Of a DNA stretch of 64,000 bases, positions 15,935 through 27,425 are shown piece after piece (position 1 is the first letter of the stretch; every line of letters starts with the position of its first letter). Under the pieces are notes generated by a model. It searched no databases, had not been told where the DNA came from, and worked only from the letters and a program-made list of their open reading frames with translations. A program made the translations under genes and the position numbers. Origin of the DNA: Desulfacinum infernum DSM 9756 (lineage in GTDB: Bacteria; Desulfobacterota; Syntrophobacteria; Syntrophobacterales; DSM-9756); contig NZ_FQVB01000013.1 of NCBI RefSeq assembly GCF_900129305.1, positions 1-64,000 of the forward strand. Direction: 5' to 3'.

Positions 15935-16891
15935 ATGGAATACGGGATCCGACGTTATGAATCGTCGCAGCGTTTGTGGTGGTTCGTCTTTCTTCTGCTG
16001 GCCTTGGCGGGAGGAATCCCGGCCCGTGGAGTCATCCGGACGTGGGTCGAGGGGGCGGGGCCGTCCGGGGCGGCCATCACGGCCGAAAGTGTGCGGCAGG
16101 CGGGATTCTGGTTCCAGCTTCCATGGGTGGAAAAGGGATTAGCTGGACCGGTTCTTCTCTTCCTTTTCGGGGTCCTTTTGTCGTGCCTCGTTCTTCGATT
16201 CCTTTGGCTGGCTTCTCAGACCACCGGAGCCTTTGTGGTGGCCCGGTCCCTCAAGAAGCATCTGGGGGCCCTCCCCGGGCGGCCCAAACCCGACGGCGAC
16301 TGGCTCCTGGAAAGCCCCGAACGCATCCTTCCGGTGGAACAGCTGGTTCGCACGGCCCACCGGCTTCCCTTTTCCCTTTTTTCTCTGGCGCATAAGAGGC
16401 TTCGGCTGCTCCTGTCCGGAGCGCAGGGGCTTCCGTCTTCCGAGGAAATGATGCACCGGGAACAGCGTCTGGAAGGCGTGGACTGGCACCTCACGGGGGC
16501 GTCCTGGGAACCGTTTCGCTGGATCGCACGCTTTCTTCCCTTGGTGGGCTTGGCCCAGTCCGGCTGGATCTTCTTTCTCCAACTCCAGCCGGTGATCCAG
16601 GGAACGGGGGAGATGGGGGACGTGGTGGTGGTGGGGGCCACCAGCCTGCTGGCATTTGTGCAGGCCGTGGCGGCGGCCCTCGTTTTTGCGGTGGGTGCCG
16701 GCCTGGTCACGCGCCTGGAAAGCTTTCTGCTCACCCGCCTGGACGGCCTCTTCTACGACCAGCTCCTGGCTCGGCTCCCGCTGCACAATGCGGATACCCT
16801 GCTCATTCTGAAAACCCTCAGGAGCCAGTTTGAGGATCTTCAACGGGGGCTGCAGCGCATCGAACAGGCCCTTAAGTCGCCTTCGCGTTAG
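15935..16891 (+). CDS. Polytopic membrane protein, possibly MotA/TolQ/ExbB-like
   Basis: The 318-residue protein has hydrophobic segments at about 13-32 and 68-90, then a cytoplasm-like stretch of about 110 residues. Two close helices follow near 205-225 (LPLVGLAQSGWIFFLQL) and 238-265 (TSLLAFVQAVAAALVFAVGAGL), then a polar tail. This spacing resembles MotA/TolQ/ExbB proton-channel subunits, but no signature motif is convincing and no MotB/TolR partner follows. The ATG at 15935 with AAAAGGGG upstream is preferred over 15884. The gene is convergent with the next one, with only 15 bases between stops. Confidence 0.5.
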   Translation: MEYGIRRYESSQRLWWFVFLLLALAGGIPARGVIRTWVEGAGPSGAAITAESVRQAGFWFQLPWVEKGLAGPVLLFLFGVLLSCLVLRFLWLASQTTGAFVVARSLKKHLGALPGRPKPDGDWLLESPERILPVEQLVRTAHRLPFSLFSLAHKRLRLLLSGAQGLPSSEEMMHREQRLEGVDWHLTGASWEPFRWIARFLPLVGLAQSGWIFFLQLQPVIQGTGEMGDVVVVGATSLLAFVQAVAAALVFAVGAGLVTRLESFLLTRLDGLFYDQLLARLPLHNADTLLILKTLRSQFEDLQRGLQRIEQALKSPSR

Positions 16892-16906
16892 GTCCCCATT
16901 GTCGCA

Positions 16907-17512
16907 CTATTGAAGGATATCCGGCGTCGAATCCTCGATGGGGATGATGCCCGCTTCCCGCAGGAGCCTTCGGTCTCGGGGGCTTCGCGTTCTGAGCCAG
17001 CGCTCGTAGATGCGCAGAATGTCCCCGGAACGCCGGGTTCCGCCCGCTTCGCTGATTTCGGCGAACATGTCCACCACCTGCAGGAAATGTTCGCTCAGCT
17101 CGTCGAAAACGCCCCCAAAGCCCCAGTCCACGATGCGGCCGGCAAGGAGCGATTCCAGGTTCTTGTAGGCGGTGCTGCCGATGGCGGCGTAATAGTCGAT
17201 GTCCACCAGGCTCCGCTGGAAGCTGTCGGAAAAAAAACCCGAAAGAAAGAGGGTCGTGTCGCCGATCTGGCGCAGGATGCGGGCGCGCTTTTCACTGCTC
17301 GCGCCGTAGCTTTCCAGCAAGGCCTGTCCGAAGGTCTTTTCCCGTTCTCCCCATTCGGGTTCCAGAAGAACCCGCGCCTGGGTGTAGCGGGAAAGGAGAT
17401 CCACCAGGTAGAACCGGGCCAGTTCGGAAATGTGCACGTCCATCTCTTGGGCCGTCTTTTCCACGGCGTCCTTGAAGTACTCCAGCAAGCTTCGCGTTTC
17501 CAGCCGTGTCAT
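16907..17512 (-). CDS. Conserved hypothetical protein, helical and soluble
   Basis: The 201-residue protein (MTRLETRSLLEYFKDAV...) has no signal peptide or membrane helix. It is rich in charged helices, and the motif LRQIGDTTLFLSGFFSDSF followed by DIDYYAAIGSTAYKNL stands out as likely conserved. I have seen this pattern in unnamed proteins of other Desulfobacterota but know no function. The start at 17512 is well supported by AGGAGGTCCC upstream, so the longer frame is rejected. Confidence 0.7.
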   Translation of the reverse strand: MTRLETRSLLEYFKDAVEKTAQEMDVHISELARFYLVDLLSRYTQARVLLEPEWGEREKTFGQALLESYGASSEKRARILRQIGDTTLFLSGFFSDSFQRSLVDIDYYAAIGSTAYKNLESLLAGRIVDWGFGGVFDELSEHFLQVVDMFAEISEAGGTRRSGDILRIYERWLRTRSPRDRRLLREAGIIPIEDSTPDILQ

Positions 17513-18055
17513 GTGAGGGACCTCCTGCTTCGCTCCACTCGTTCCACCTACCGCCAACCCGAGGCGGAAGCACCTCCAATCATCTCATCGGATCGCAGCT
17601 TCTCTGGGTTGAGGTCTTTCTTAAGGACCGCCGCATGGGTCCAACGAAAACCATCCTGCCGGCGCATGCCGACACGGGAGGAGGCGGACCTCCGTTCCGT
17701 TAAGATCGGGTTCGAAAATGGGGTGACGGTTCAACGGCTTTTTCAGGACTTCTCATTGCCGGGTTTGAAAGATGAACGTTCCTTTTTATTATGCCAATCT
17801 TCAGAGGTCCCTTCAAGAGGGCCCCAGGGAGGGGGAGGACCCGGGGGGTTCTTCAGCCTTGGCTCCCATCCCATTTCCTCACGCCAAGTCGCCAAGGCCC
17901 CAAGGTGTGGTGCAATCCGTCCCAAAGGCTGGTCTTGGAATGACGTTCACATCTTCCGACATCATGGGGGAGTTATTTGTGTAGGGGCGGTTCGCGAATC
18001 GCCCCTATGAGGATAAAATCATCGGGGTCAGGAACCTTGGTTTTCACACCGCGAC
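17513..18055. other. Gene-free stretch of 543 bases
   Basis: No ORF with a credible start or composition is seen. It contains a GTAGGGGC palindrome (17981-18008) and a short CTCACGCCAAGTCGCCAAGG motif near 17879. Similar ACGCAAAGGCGCAAAG-like strings occur near 14420, 40395 and 47643 and look like another dispersed repeat. The stretch may be decayed DNA. Confidence 0.45.
17981..18008. repeat. GTAGGGGC palindrome (type B)
   Basis: GTAGGGGCG pairs with CGCCCCTAT around a short TTCGCGAA-containing centre. It belongs to the same family as copies near 22.1, 25.2, 55.1 kb and others. Confidence 0.7.
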
Positions 18056-18820
18056 CTACCCGAAGTAAGTGGAGCGCCTCTTCTTTTTGGCTCGGCCCAT
18101 CATGAGCCCGATGACCCAGCCGCACAAGAGAACCAGGGCGCCGGTTGCAAACCATTTGATGTTGTGGGAAAAACGGAGGGTTTCATTTTCGTCGGCCAGT
18201 TTCTTCACCATGGCTTGGCTTTCAGCCAGGGCCTGCTGCACCTTTTCGTGTTCTTCCTTGAGCTTCAGATAGTTCGTTGATCCTTCCTTGAGTGCGGCGT
18301 ATTCCTTCTGGAGCGCCTCCAGTTCCTGGGCGGTCTTTTCCAGCAGTTCCGTCAGCTCCTTTTCACGGGACTGCAACCGGTTCCATTCGGATTCGCTTCC
18401 GGCCAGGCTCGACTTGAGCGAGCTGTTTTCCTCCTGGAGCCTTTTGGCCTGTTTTTCCCAAGGAAGACGGTCCATGAGAAAGCGGCTGAGAACCCAGCCG
18501 GTCTTGCCGGCCACGGGACCGTCCTGCACCCGCACCTCGCTCCATCCTTCCCGGGTTTGGAGTACCTGGACGGCCTGTCCCGATTCCAGCATGGCCAAGA
18601 TTTTGTGGGACGTGCTGGGGCCGCTTCGCAGCGTGATCTGGAAGGAATCGGTCACATAGGCTCCCGCCGCCTGCCGGGGGCAGAGAAGGGCCGCCGTCAG
18701 GCAGACCAGAAAGATTGCCAACACTTCGGCCCGATTTCGCCTCAACGTCTTTCCTCTCCAGACCTTCCAAATGGCCATCGTCCCCACCGTCGACTCCCGA
18801 AACTTTCCGACCGTAGACAT
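18056..18820 (-). CDS. Secreted or membrane-anchored SH3-domain protein with coiled coil (TIGR04211-like)
   Basis: The 254-residue protein has an N-terminal signal sequence (AEVLAIFLVCLTAALLCP). A bacterial SH3 domain follows (about 55-115, FQITLRSGPSTSHKILAML, then GWSEVRV). A coiled coil spans about 120-215, and a C-terminal membrane helix (FATGALVLLCGWVIGLMMG) ends in a basic tail. This order matches the TIGR04211 family, which is thought to act at the cell envelope; the exact function is unknown. Two starts are possible: 18820 (GGGAGAACC upstream) and 18778 (GGTGGGG upstream). The second gives a more normal signal peptide. Confidence 0.8.
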   Translation of the reverse strand: MSTVGKFRESTVGTMAIWKVWRGKTLRRNRAEVLAIFLVCLTAALLCPRQAAGAYVTDSFQITLRSGPSTSHKILAMLESGQAVQVLQTREGWSEVRVQDGPVAGKTGWVLSRFLMDRLPWEKQAKRLQEENSSLKSSLAGSESEWNRLQSREKELTELLEKTAQELEALQKEYAALKEGSTNYLKLKEEHEKVQQALAESQAMVKKLADENETLRFSHNIKWFATGALVLLCGWVIGLMMGRAKKKRRSTYFG

Positions 18821-19023
18821 CCGAGGTTCTCCCTATCTTGGCTCGGATTATAGGTGTCGGGCCTTTTGTGGGCAAGGAAAAGGAAGGAGGAGTATCTTTG
18901 GGTCCCCAAAAGGATACAAAAATGTTGCAAAGGGGGCTGGCGCGGTCGCAAAAGGTGATTAACTTGTGGCTGAACCCAACACAATGAAATCGTTCAAATA
19001 AAAGTGATATGGAGGTGGGAGTT

Positions 19024-20925
19024 ATGGCAAAGGCGGTCGGAATCGATTTGGGAACCACCAACTCGGTGGTGGCGGTTTATGAAAACGGCAAGGCGACCGT
19101 GATTCCCAACGCGGAAGGATCCCGCACCACCCCCTCGGTGGTGGCCTACATGGAAGACGGCCAGAGGCTGGTGGGCCAGGTGGCCAGGCGTCAGGCCATC
19201 TTGAATCCGCAGGCCACGGTGGCGTCGGCCAAGCGCTTCATCGGGCGCCGCTGGGACGAGGTGGAGGAGGAGTCCAAGATCGTCTCCTACAAGGTGGTGA
19301 AGGGCCCCAACGACGCGGTTCGCTTCGACATTCGCGGAAAGCTCATCGCCCCGGAGGAAGTGTCGGCCCAGGTGCTTCGCAAGCTGGTGGACGATGCGTC
19401 CAAGTATCTGGGCGAAAAAGTGACCGAGGCCGTGATCACGGTGCCGGCCTACTTCAACGACGCCCAGCGCCAGGCCACCAAGCAGGCGGGCGAGATCGCG
19501 GGCCTCAAGGTGCTCCGCATCATCAACGAGCCCACGGCGGCGGCTTTGGCCTACGGACTGGAAAAGAAGAAGAACGAAACCATCCTGGTCTTCGACCTGG
19601 GCGGCGGAACCTTCGACGTGTCCATCCTGGACGTGGGCGACGGGGTATGCGAAGTGCGCGCCACGGCGGGCGACACCCACCTGGGTGGCGACGACTTCGA
19701 CAAGCGGATCGTGGATTGGCTTGCCGAGGAATTCAAAAAGGACACGGGGATCGATCTGAGGAAAGACCGCCAGGCCCTGCAGCGGCTCTACGAAGCGGCG
19801 GAAAAAGCCAAGTGCGAGCTTTCCAGCACCACGGAGACGGAGATCAACCTGCCGTTCATCACGGCGGACGCCACGGGTCCCAAGCACCTGGTCATGAAGA
19901 TCACCCGGGCCAAGTTCGAAGCCCTGACCCAGGATCTGGTGGAGCGGTGTATGGGGCCGGTGAAGCAGGCCCTGGCGGACGCCAAGCTCACGGCGGACGA
20001 CATCGACGAGGTCATCCTGGTGGGCGGCTCCACGCGCATCCCGGCCGTGCAGGAGCTGGTGAAGAAACTCACCGGCGGCAAGCAGCCCAACATGAGCGTG
20101 AACCCCGATGAGGTGGTGGCGGTGGGTGCCGCCATCCAGGCCGGCATCATCAAAGGCGAGGTGGACGATGTGCTGCTCCTGGACGTGACGCCTCTTTCCC
20201 TGGGCGTGGAAACCCTGGGCGGCGTCATGACCAAGCTCATCGAAAGGAACACCACCATCCCGTGCCGTCGGGAGGAGATCTTCTCCACCGCCGAAGACAA
20301 CCAGACGGCCGTGGACATCGTGGTGCTCCAGGGTGAGCGGGAAATGGCCAAGGACAACCGGGTTCTCGGTCGCTTCCGGCTGGAAGGCATCCGCCCGGCG
20401 CCTCGAGGCGTACCGCAGATCAAGGTGACCTTCGACATCGACGCCAACGGCATCCTGAATGTCACGGCCCGCGACGAAGAAACGGGCAAGGAGCAGAAGG
20501 TGACCATTTCCGATTCCACCAACCTGGACAAATCCGAGGTGGAACGCATGGTCCGGGACGCCCAGGAACATGCCGAAGAAGACAAGCGGCGGCGTGAAAC
20601 AGTGGATGCCCGCAACCAGGTGGATTCCTTGGCGTACCAACTGGAGCGCACCCTGAAGGATCTGGGAGACAAGGTGCCGCTCCACGAAAAGGCCCGCTGC
20701 GAGCAGCTGATCGAGGATGCCCGGAAGGCCGTGGCGGACGAAAGTGCCACCAAGGAGCGCTACCAGCAGCTGGCCAGCGACCTGCAGCAGGCCCTGCATG
20801 GAGTGGCGGCGGCCGCCTATCAGCAGCAGGCCGGAGCCGCGGCGGGCGCCGAGGCGGGCCGGGCCGCGTCCGGATCGGCCGGCGGCGGTGACGATGTGAT
20901 CGACGCCGAGTATACTGAAAAATAG
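19024..20925 (+). CDS. dnaK: Chaperone DnaK (Hsp70)
   Basis: This ATP-driven chaperone works with the DnaJ-type protein encoded next. The 633-residue product begins [19 protein letters not shown] and has the second signature [14 protein letters not shown]. The third, [17 protein letters not shown], and the substrate-domain start [17 protein letters not shown] follow. The C-terminus is the A/G-rich tail seen in DnaK and ends near [10 protein letters not shown]. The ATG at 19024 has GGAGGTGGGAG directly upstream; the frame from 19009 starts inside it. No CIRCE element or convincing sigma-32 site was found upstream. grpE and hrcA are not in the operon. Confidence 0.97.
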   Translation: MAKAVGIDLGTTNSVVAVYENGKATVIPNAEGSRTTPSVVAYMEDGQRLVGQVARRQAILNPQATVASAKRFIGRRWDEVEEESKIVSYKVVKGPNDAVRFDIRGKLIAPEEVSAQVLRKLVDDASKYLGEKVTEAVITVPAYFNDAQRQATKQAGEIAGLKVLRIINEPTAAALAYGLEKKKNETILVFDLGGGTFDVSILDVGDGVCEVRATAGDTHLGGDDFDKRIVDWLAEEFKKDTGIDLRKDRQALQRLYEAAEKAKCELSSTTETEINLPFITADATGPKHLVMKITRAKFEALTQDLVERCMGPVKQALADAKLTADDIDEVILVGGSTRIPAVQELVKKLTGGKQPNMSVNPDEVVAVGAAIQAGIIKGEVDDVLLLDVTPLSLGVETLGGVMTKLIERNTTIPCRREEIFSTAEDNQTAVDIVVLQGEREMAKDNRVLGRFRLEGIRPAPRGVPQIKVTFDIDANGILNVTARDEETGKEQKVTISDSTNLDKSEVERMVRDAQEHAEEDKRRRETVDARNQVDSLAYQLERTLKDLGDKVPLHEKARCEQLIEDARKAVADESATKERYQQLASDLQQALHGVAAAAYQQQAGAAAGAEAGRAASGSAGGGDDVIDAEYTEK

Positions 20926-20956
20926 AGGTGCTCCCGGCTTCGGGGCCGTCCTTCCA

Positions 20957-20983
20957 TCCGCGGGGCGCACCGAACGTGCGCCC
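20957..20983 (+). other. Hairpin after dnaK
   Basis: GGGGCGCAC pairs with GTGCGCCCC around CGAA, 32 bases after the dnaK stop. No T-run follows, so it more likely tunes dnaK mRNA stability than ends transcription. Confidence 0.4.
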
Positions 20984-21064
20984 CGTCCTGTGAGAAGGCT
21001 TGGGGGTATCCGCGGCGGATGGCGGATTTCGGATCCCGGATGACGACATCAGAGGTGGACGCGA

Positions 21065-22036
21065 ATGGCGGTAAAATTCAAGGATTACTATGACATCCTG
21101 GGGGTTTCGCGCAACGCGACCCAGGACGAAATCCAGCGGGCCTATCGAAAACTGGCCCGAAAGTACCATCCGGACGTGAACAAGGAACCGGGCGCCGAAG
21201 AGAAGTTCAAGGAGATCAACGAAGCCTACGAGGTGCTCAAGGACCCGGAAAAGCGCTCCAAGTACGACCAACTGGGCTCCCATTGGCGAGCTGGCCAAGA
21301 TTTCCGGCCGCCTCCGGGGTGGGACGTGCATTTCGATTTCGGCGGCGGGCCGGGGCAGTCGGAGTTTTTCTGGTCCGGGAGAGGGGATTTCAGCGACTTT
21401 TTCGAAATGCTCTTCGGCCGGTCCGGTTTCGGCCGGTCGCGCAGCGCGGCGGGCACCCAGACCGGCGGCGTGTGGCGTCAGCCTGGGGCGGACCGGGAGG
21501 CCGTTCTTCGCATCTCCCTGGAAGATGCCTATCACGGCGCCGTAAAGACCCTCACGCTTCCGCCTGAGGCCCCCGGCATCGCCGGTGTGGGACGCCCCGG
21601 GAAGACCCTGGAAGTGAAAATCCCCAAAGGGATCCTCCCTGGACAGAAGATCCGCCTGGCTGGGCAAGGCCAGGAAGGCATGGGGGGAGGCCGTCCGGGG
21701 GATCTCTATCTCAAGGTGGAGCTGGAGCCGCATCCGGTCTATCGCTTGGAGGGGCGGGACCTCTACATGGATCTTCCCATCACCCCGTGGGAAGCGGCCC
21801 TGGGTGCGGAAGTGCCGGTGAAGACCCTTTCTGGAACCTATTCCCTCAAGGTTCCGGCGGGCAGCCAGTCGGGCCAGAAGCTTCGGCTTCGCGGCAAGGG
21901 CATGCCCAACCCCAAGGGGGCGCCCGGGGATCTCTACGCGGTGCTGAAGATCGTGGTCCCCAAGAAGCTCAGCAAGGAAGAAAAGGATCTCTTTCGGAGG
22001 CTCGGGGAGGTGTCCCGGTTCAATCCGCGCGGATAA
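21065..22036 (+). CDS. cbpA: DnaJ-class co-chaperone without zinc finger (CbpA type)
   Basis: The 323-residue protein has a J domain (residues 5-72) with the HPD tripeptide in [12 protein letters not shown]-rich linker with an aromatic-rich segment follows. Two beta-domain substrate-binding repeats carry [14 protein letters not shown] and the DnaJ C-terminal motifs. The CxxCxGxG zinc finger of DnaJ is absent, as in CbpA. It stimulates DnaK ATPase and delivers substrates. AGAGGTGGACGCG precedes the ATG. A CbpM-like modulator follows, which fits this assignment. Confidence 0.93.
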   Translation: MAVKFKDYYDILGVSRNATQDEIQRAYRKLARKYHPDVNKEPGAEEKFKEINEAYEVLKDPEKRSKYDQLGSHWRAGQDFRPPPGWDVHFDFGGGPGQSEFFWSGRGDFSDFFEMLFGRSGFGRSRSAAGTQTGGVWRQPGADREAVLRISLEDAYHGAVKTLTLPPEAPGIAGVGRPGKTLEVKIPKGILPGQKIRLAGQGQEGMGGGRPGDLYLKVELEPHPVYRLEGRDLYMDLPITPWEAALGAEVPVKTLSGTYSLKVPAGSQSGQKLRLRGKGMPNPKGAPGDLYAVLKIVVPKKLSKEEKDLFRRLGEVSRFNPRG

Positions 22037-22098
22037 GGGGCCGGCCCGGGAAAGGGTTGCTAGGAAACGTCGCCTCGTTCCGTTCGTGTACGGGGACG

Positions 22099-22124
22099 GT
22101 AGGGGCCAATGGCCATTCGCCCCT
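22099..22124. repeat. GTAGGGGC palindrome (type B, degenerate)
   Basis: GTAGGGGCCAAT is followed by an imperfect inverse, ATTCGCCCCTGG. The flank CGTTCCGTTCGTG upstream is shared with the copy at 55074-55101, so the conserved unit extends beyond the palindrome. Confidence 0.6.
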
Positions 22125-22173
22125 GGGGCGGTGTTGATTGGGAAGGGGCGGAAGGAGGGATCAGGAGGTTGTC

Positions 22174-22506
22174 ATGCAGAGGACCCGTTTCTATATGGTT
22201 CGGATGGCGGAATACCCGAGACAGACGGACGTTCTGAGTCTTACGGAACTGGCCAGCGCCTCGGGGGTGCATCCGGACCTCCTTCGCCGGTTTGTGCACC
22301 TGGGGCTTTTGGACCCCATCGACGATACGGGGTTGGAAGATCTCTTTTTCGAAGCGTCCGCGGTCTACGTGGTTCGAAAGATCCTGAGACTCCGCCGGGA
22401 CCTGGGAATCAACTACGCGGGAATCGGCGTGGTACTGGAGCTCATGAACCGAGTGGAACAGCTGGAAGCCCGCGTCCGGCAGCTGGAACGCCAACTCTGG
22501 GGCTGA
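22174..22506 (+). CDS. cbpM: Chaperone modulator CbpM (MerR-like fold)
   Basis: CbpM binds the J domain of CbpA and restrains it. The 110-residue product has a MerR-like helix-turn-helix (LTELASASGVHPDLLRRFVHLGLLDP). A segment FFEASAVYVVRKILRLRRDLGINYAG and a C-terminal coiled coil (MNRVEQLEARVRQLERQL) follow. Position directly after cbpA and the short length separate it from true MerR regulators. AGGAGGTTGTC precedes the ATG. Confidence 0.85.
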   Translation: MQRTRFYMVRMAEYPRQTDVLSLTELASASGVHPDLLRRFVHLGLLDPIDDTGLEDLFFEASAVYVVRKILRLRRDLGINYAGIGVVLELMNRVEQLEARVRQLERQLWG

Positions 22507-22552
22507 TTCCACGGTTGCCGAAGAATATGTTTGAAAAGAGGAGGAAACCGTT

Positions 22553-25182
<2,630 letters not shown>

Positions 25183-25183
<1 letters not shown>

Positions 25184-25210
25184 TAGGGGCGAATCATCAT
25201 TCGCCCCTAC
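25183..25210. repeat. GTAGGGGC palindrome abutting the clpB stop (type B)
   Basis: This is a perfect inverted repeat, GTAGGGGCGAAT with ATTCGCCCCTAC, and its first base is the last base of the clpB TAG. It could fold in the transcript and end or protect the operon mRNA, but there is no T-run. Confidence 0.8.
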
Positions 25211-25280
25211 ATTCGCCTGTTGCGGAATGGCCCGGCTCAACTCCACATTGGACGAGTCCCTCTCAGGGTGCGGCCCTCAA

Positions 25281-25360
25281 GGGCAGGCGCAAAGCCCGCC
25301 CCCACAAATGGGCGTTGACCCGCAGGGTAGGGGCGGGGTTTATCCCCGCCCGCTCATCGT
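25281..25360. repeat. Paired G/C palindromes (type B composite)
   Basis: Two palindromes lie about 20 bases apart: GGCGCAAAGCCCGCCCC (degenerate left half) and GTAGGGGCGGGG with CCCCGCCCGC. The same two-palindrome layout recurs at 27206-27276, 35008-35083 and 40134-40242. Confidence 0.7.
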
Positions 25361-25392
25361 GCGTCTACCATGATTCCGATGAAAGGACCGCT

Positions 25393-25608
25393 GGGAGCCT
25401 GCCCGAGAACGGGTTTCCTTCATCAATCGACAACGGATCCGACTTCTTTCGTAGCCGCGGGGCTTCAGCCCCGCGGAAAGGGGACCATCCTAACCCCATG
25501 AAGTGGCAGGCAATACCCGATGATCCCTCCGATGCCCGGGGATTCCTCCGCAGCCCTGAAGGGCTGCGCTACAAGAAAACCGGTGATCCCCAGCGTTTTC
25601 GGACAATC
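25393..25608 (+). repeat. MITE-like element, interior type C (copy 1)
   Basis: The element starts with GGGAGCCTGCCCGAGAAC and ends near CGTTTTCGGACA. It contains two palindromes. The first is GTAGCCGCGGGGC with GCCCCGCGG (about 25451-25480), then a weakly conserved middle with CATGAAGTGGCAGGCAATA. The second is CGCAGCCCTGAAGGGCTGCG (about 25551). Copies with the same order lie at 37996-38206 and, inverted, at 42689-42870. A type D element follows at once. Confidence 0.8.
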
Positions 25609-25610
25609 TA

Positions 25611-25735
25611 CGAGCCTGTCATAGAACGATTGATTTGCGCTGTTCAATGCCCATTCGTCATCCCCGCGGAAGCGGGGATCCACAATTTCGCGTAAGTTAT
25701 GGACTCCCGCTTGCGCGGGAGTGACGGTTGGGGGA
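25611..25735 (+). repeat. MITE-like element, interior type D (copy 3, right end lost)
   Basis: It begins CGAGCCTGTCATAGAACG, a diverged form of the shared terminal repeat, and carries GTCATCCCCGC and the CTTGCGCGGGAGTGACGG palindrome. The right terminal repeat is missing or diverged. With the preceding copy it fills the gene-free 25184-25821 stretch. Confidence 0.65.
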
Positions 25736-25821
25736 TCCGCCTTGAGAAGCGTCCCCAGGCGGAAGGCAGACCGGAGGAAGTTCCGTCACCGATACGGGAT
25801 GGCGGGCCTTACCCCCGCATT

Positions 25822-27054
25822 TCAAAACCCCCTGCCCGCATCGGTTGTGAGGCGGCGCGTTGGTGCGCTGGGGGCAATGATCATCCCGTCCGGCTTTTCC
25901 CGAGTCTTGGATCCATCTTCATCCCAGGTTGGCTCCCGTTTTGCCGAAGGACCCTCCAGCGCTTCCGGCGGGTGGCCGTTGCCGTTCAGTCCGTTCCGGT
26001 TGGCGAGTCCGAAGAGCGTGATCAGGCGCTGGACGGTATCTCGCATCATTCCCGCCAAATGGTACGCTTCCCGGGCCGCCTGAGCCAAGGAGTCGGCCTT
26101 CAGGGCCGCCTGCTGGGTCACCTGGTCGATCTCCGAGACCGCCGCATTGATCTGAGACACGCCTTCCGTCTGTTCGCGACCGGCTTCCATGACCTCCTGC
26201 ATGAGATGACGAATCTTTTCCACGATACCCAGGCTGTTGGTGAAGCCTTCCTGGGACCGGCGGGTGAGCTCATCTCCCATCTTCACGGAATGCTGGGTGT
26301 CCGAAATGAGCTGCCCCGTCATGCGGGCCGCTTCGGACGCCTTCATGGCCAGATTGCGCACTTCGTCGGCCACCACGGCGAATCCGGCGCCGGCCTCTCC
26401 CGCCCGGGCTGCCTCCACGGCGGCGTTCAGGGCCAGCAGGTTGGTCTGAAAAGCGATCTCTTCGATGGTCTTGACGATCTCCACCGTCTTTTGAGTGGAC
26501 TCCTTGATGGAGCCCATGGCTCCGGCCAGGGCTTCCATGCTGGAAGACGCCTCGGTGAAGATGCGGTTGGCGTCTCGGAGCATGGCCTGGCCCTGGGCGA
26601 CGCGGTCCGTGTTCTGCCGCGTCATGGAGGAAATCTCTTCCAGGGACGCCGCGGATTGCTCCAGACCGGCCGCCTGCCTGGCGGCCCCTTCCGCCATCTC
26701 CCGGCTGGCCTCGTGGACCTGGTGAGCCGATTGGATCAGGCGGTGCCCTCCGTCGGTGAGCCTCTCCGTCAGCTCCGCCAGGGGTTTGGAGAGTTTTTGG
26801 GCTACCAGTAAGCAGTTGAAGAATCCAAGGATCACGTTCGCCACAAAAACAAGGGCAAGAAAACGAACGTCGGAAAAGCCTCGGGTCCCGATGAGATAGC
26901 AGGTGACCATGCAGGCGAGAAGCATGGGGGTGAAGGGGATGAGAAGCCGGGTGGGCCGCACCTTCCCGTAGAGCCAGTAGAAGATGGCGGCGTTGGTGTA
27001 GACCATGACCAGCGAGAAGACGATCACCAGAGCGCACTGGAGCAACAGATGCAT
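25822..27054 (-). CDS. Methyl-accepting chemotaxis protein without a periplasmic sensor domain
   Basis: The 410-residue receptor has three to four hydrophobic segments in its first 95 residues (LLLQCALVIVFSLVMVY, LLIPFTPMLLACMVTCYLIG, FLALVFVANVILGFFNCLL). Short loops join them, so it lacks the usual large ligand-binding domain. The cytoplasmic part is a long helical hairpin with the signalling tip FQTNLLALNAAVEAARAGEAG, which contacts CheA and CheW. It may sense membrane-linked signals. A GC-rich tail follows the domain. AAGGAGGGGTCC precedes the start at 27054. A sigma-28-like promoter lies upstream. Confidence 0.93.
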   Translation of the reverse strand: MHLLLQCALVIVFSLVMVYTNAAIFYWLYGKVRPTRLLIPFTPMLLACMVTCYLIGTRGFSDVRFLALVFVANVILGFFNCLLVAQKLSKPLAELTERLTDGGHRLIQSAHQVHEASREMAEGAARQAAGLEQSAASLEEISSMTRQNTDRVAQGQAMLRDANRIFTEASSSMEALAGAMGSIKESTQKTVEIVKTIEEIAFQTNLLALNAAVEAARAGEAGAGFAVVADEVRNLAMKASEAARMTGQLISDTQHSVKMGDELTRRSQEGFTNSLGIVEKIRHLMQEVMEAGREQTEGVSQINAAVSEIDQVTQQAALKADSLAQAAREAYHLAGMMRDTVQRLITLFGLANRNGLNGNGHPPEALEGPSAKREPTWDEDGSKTREKPDGMIIAPSAPTRRLTTDAGRGF

Positions 27055-27123
27055 GGACCCCTCCTTGTCTGCCGCGTGCAAGCGGATTAAAAGGAAAGAA
27101 CGACGAAATGCTTCAAATAGGCT

Positions 27124-27151
27124 GTATCGGCATCCAAAGGATTTTGCTTGA
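27124..27151 (-). promoter_or_regulatory. Sigma-28 (FliA)-like promoter for the chemoreceptor
   Basis: On the minus strand, GCCGATAC (27124-27131) matches the sigma-28 -10 element GCCGATAA in 7 of 8 positions. TCAAGCAA (27144-27151) is a plausible -35, with 12 bases between. It lies about 70 bases upstream of the receptor start. Chemoreceptors are commonly expressed with flagellar genes. Confidence 0.55.
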
Positions 27152-27205
27152 GCAATTTATTCGCCCTGAATTGGACGGTTCTTTCTAATGGACAGCTCCT
27201 GAAGG

Positions 27206-27276
27206 GCGGGCGTAAAGCCCGCCCCTACAAAAAGCCCCGGACCCATTGGGTAGGGGCGGGGTTTATCCCCGCCCGC
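27206..27276. repeat. Paired G/C palindromes (type B composite)
   Basis: GGGCGGGCGTAAAGCCCGCCC is followed after about 20 bases by GTAGGGGCGGGG with CCCCGCCCGC. This is the same composite as near 25.3, 35.0 and 40.2 kb. It occupies much of the 371-base gap between the receptor and the selenoprotein gene. Confidence 0.7.
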
Positions 27277-27425
27277 TAATCACGCGGTGTAAGAGACACC
27301 CGAAGAAAAAATCGCTCAGATTAGGTCGCGATAGGTTCCCGTCCTCTAGAGAGAACCCCCAATGAACGCGAATAAACGCCAATCCTCGTCACGAACGTCT
27401 TGTAGACTCCGGAGGAGATGAATCC

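Noticed and set aside
18840-19020. Heat-shock promoter or CIRCE element upstream of dnaK
   Set aside because: No TTAGCACTC-type inverted repeat. A CTTGTGG...CCCAACACAA pair is too weak to call a sigma-32 promoter.
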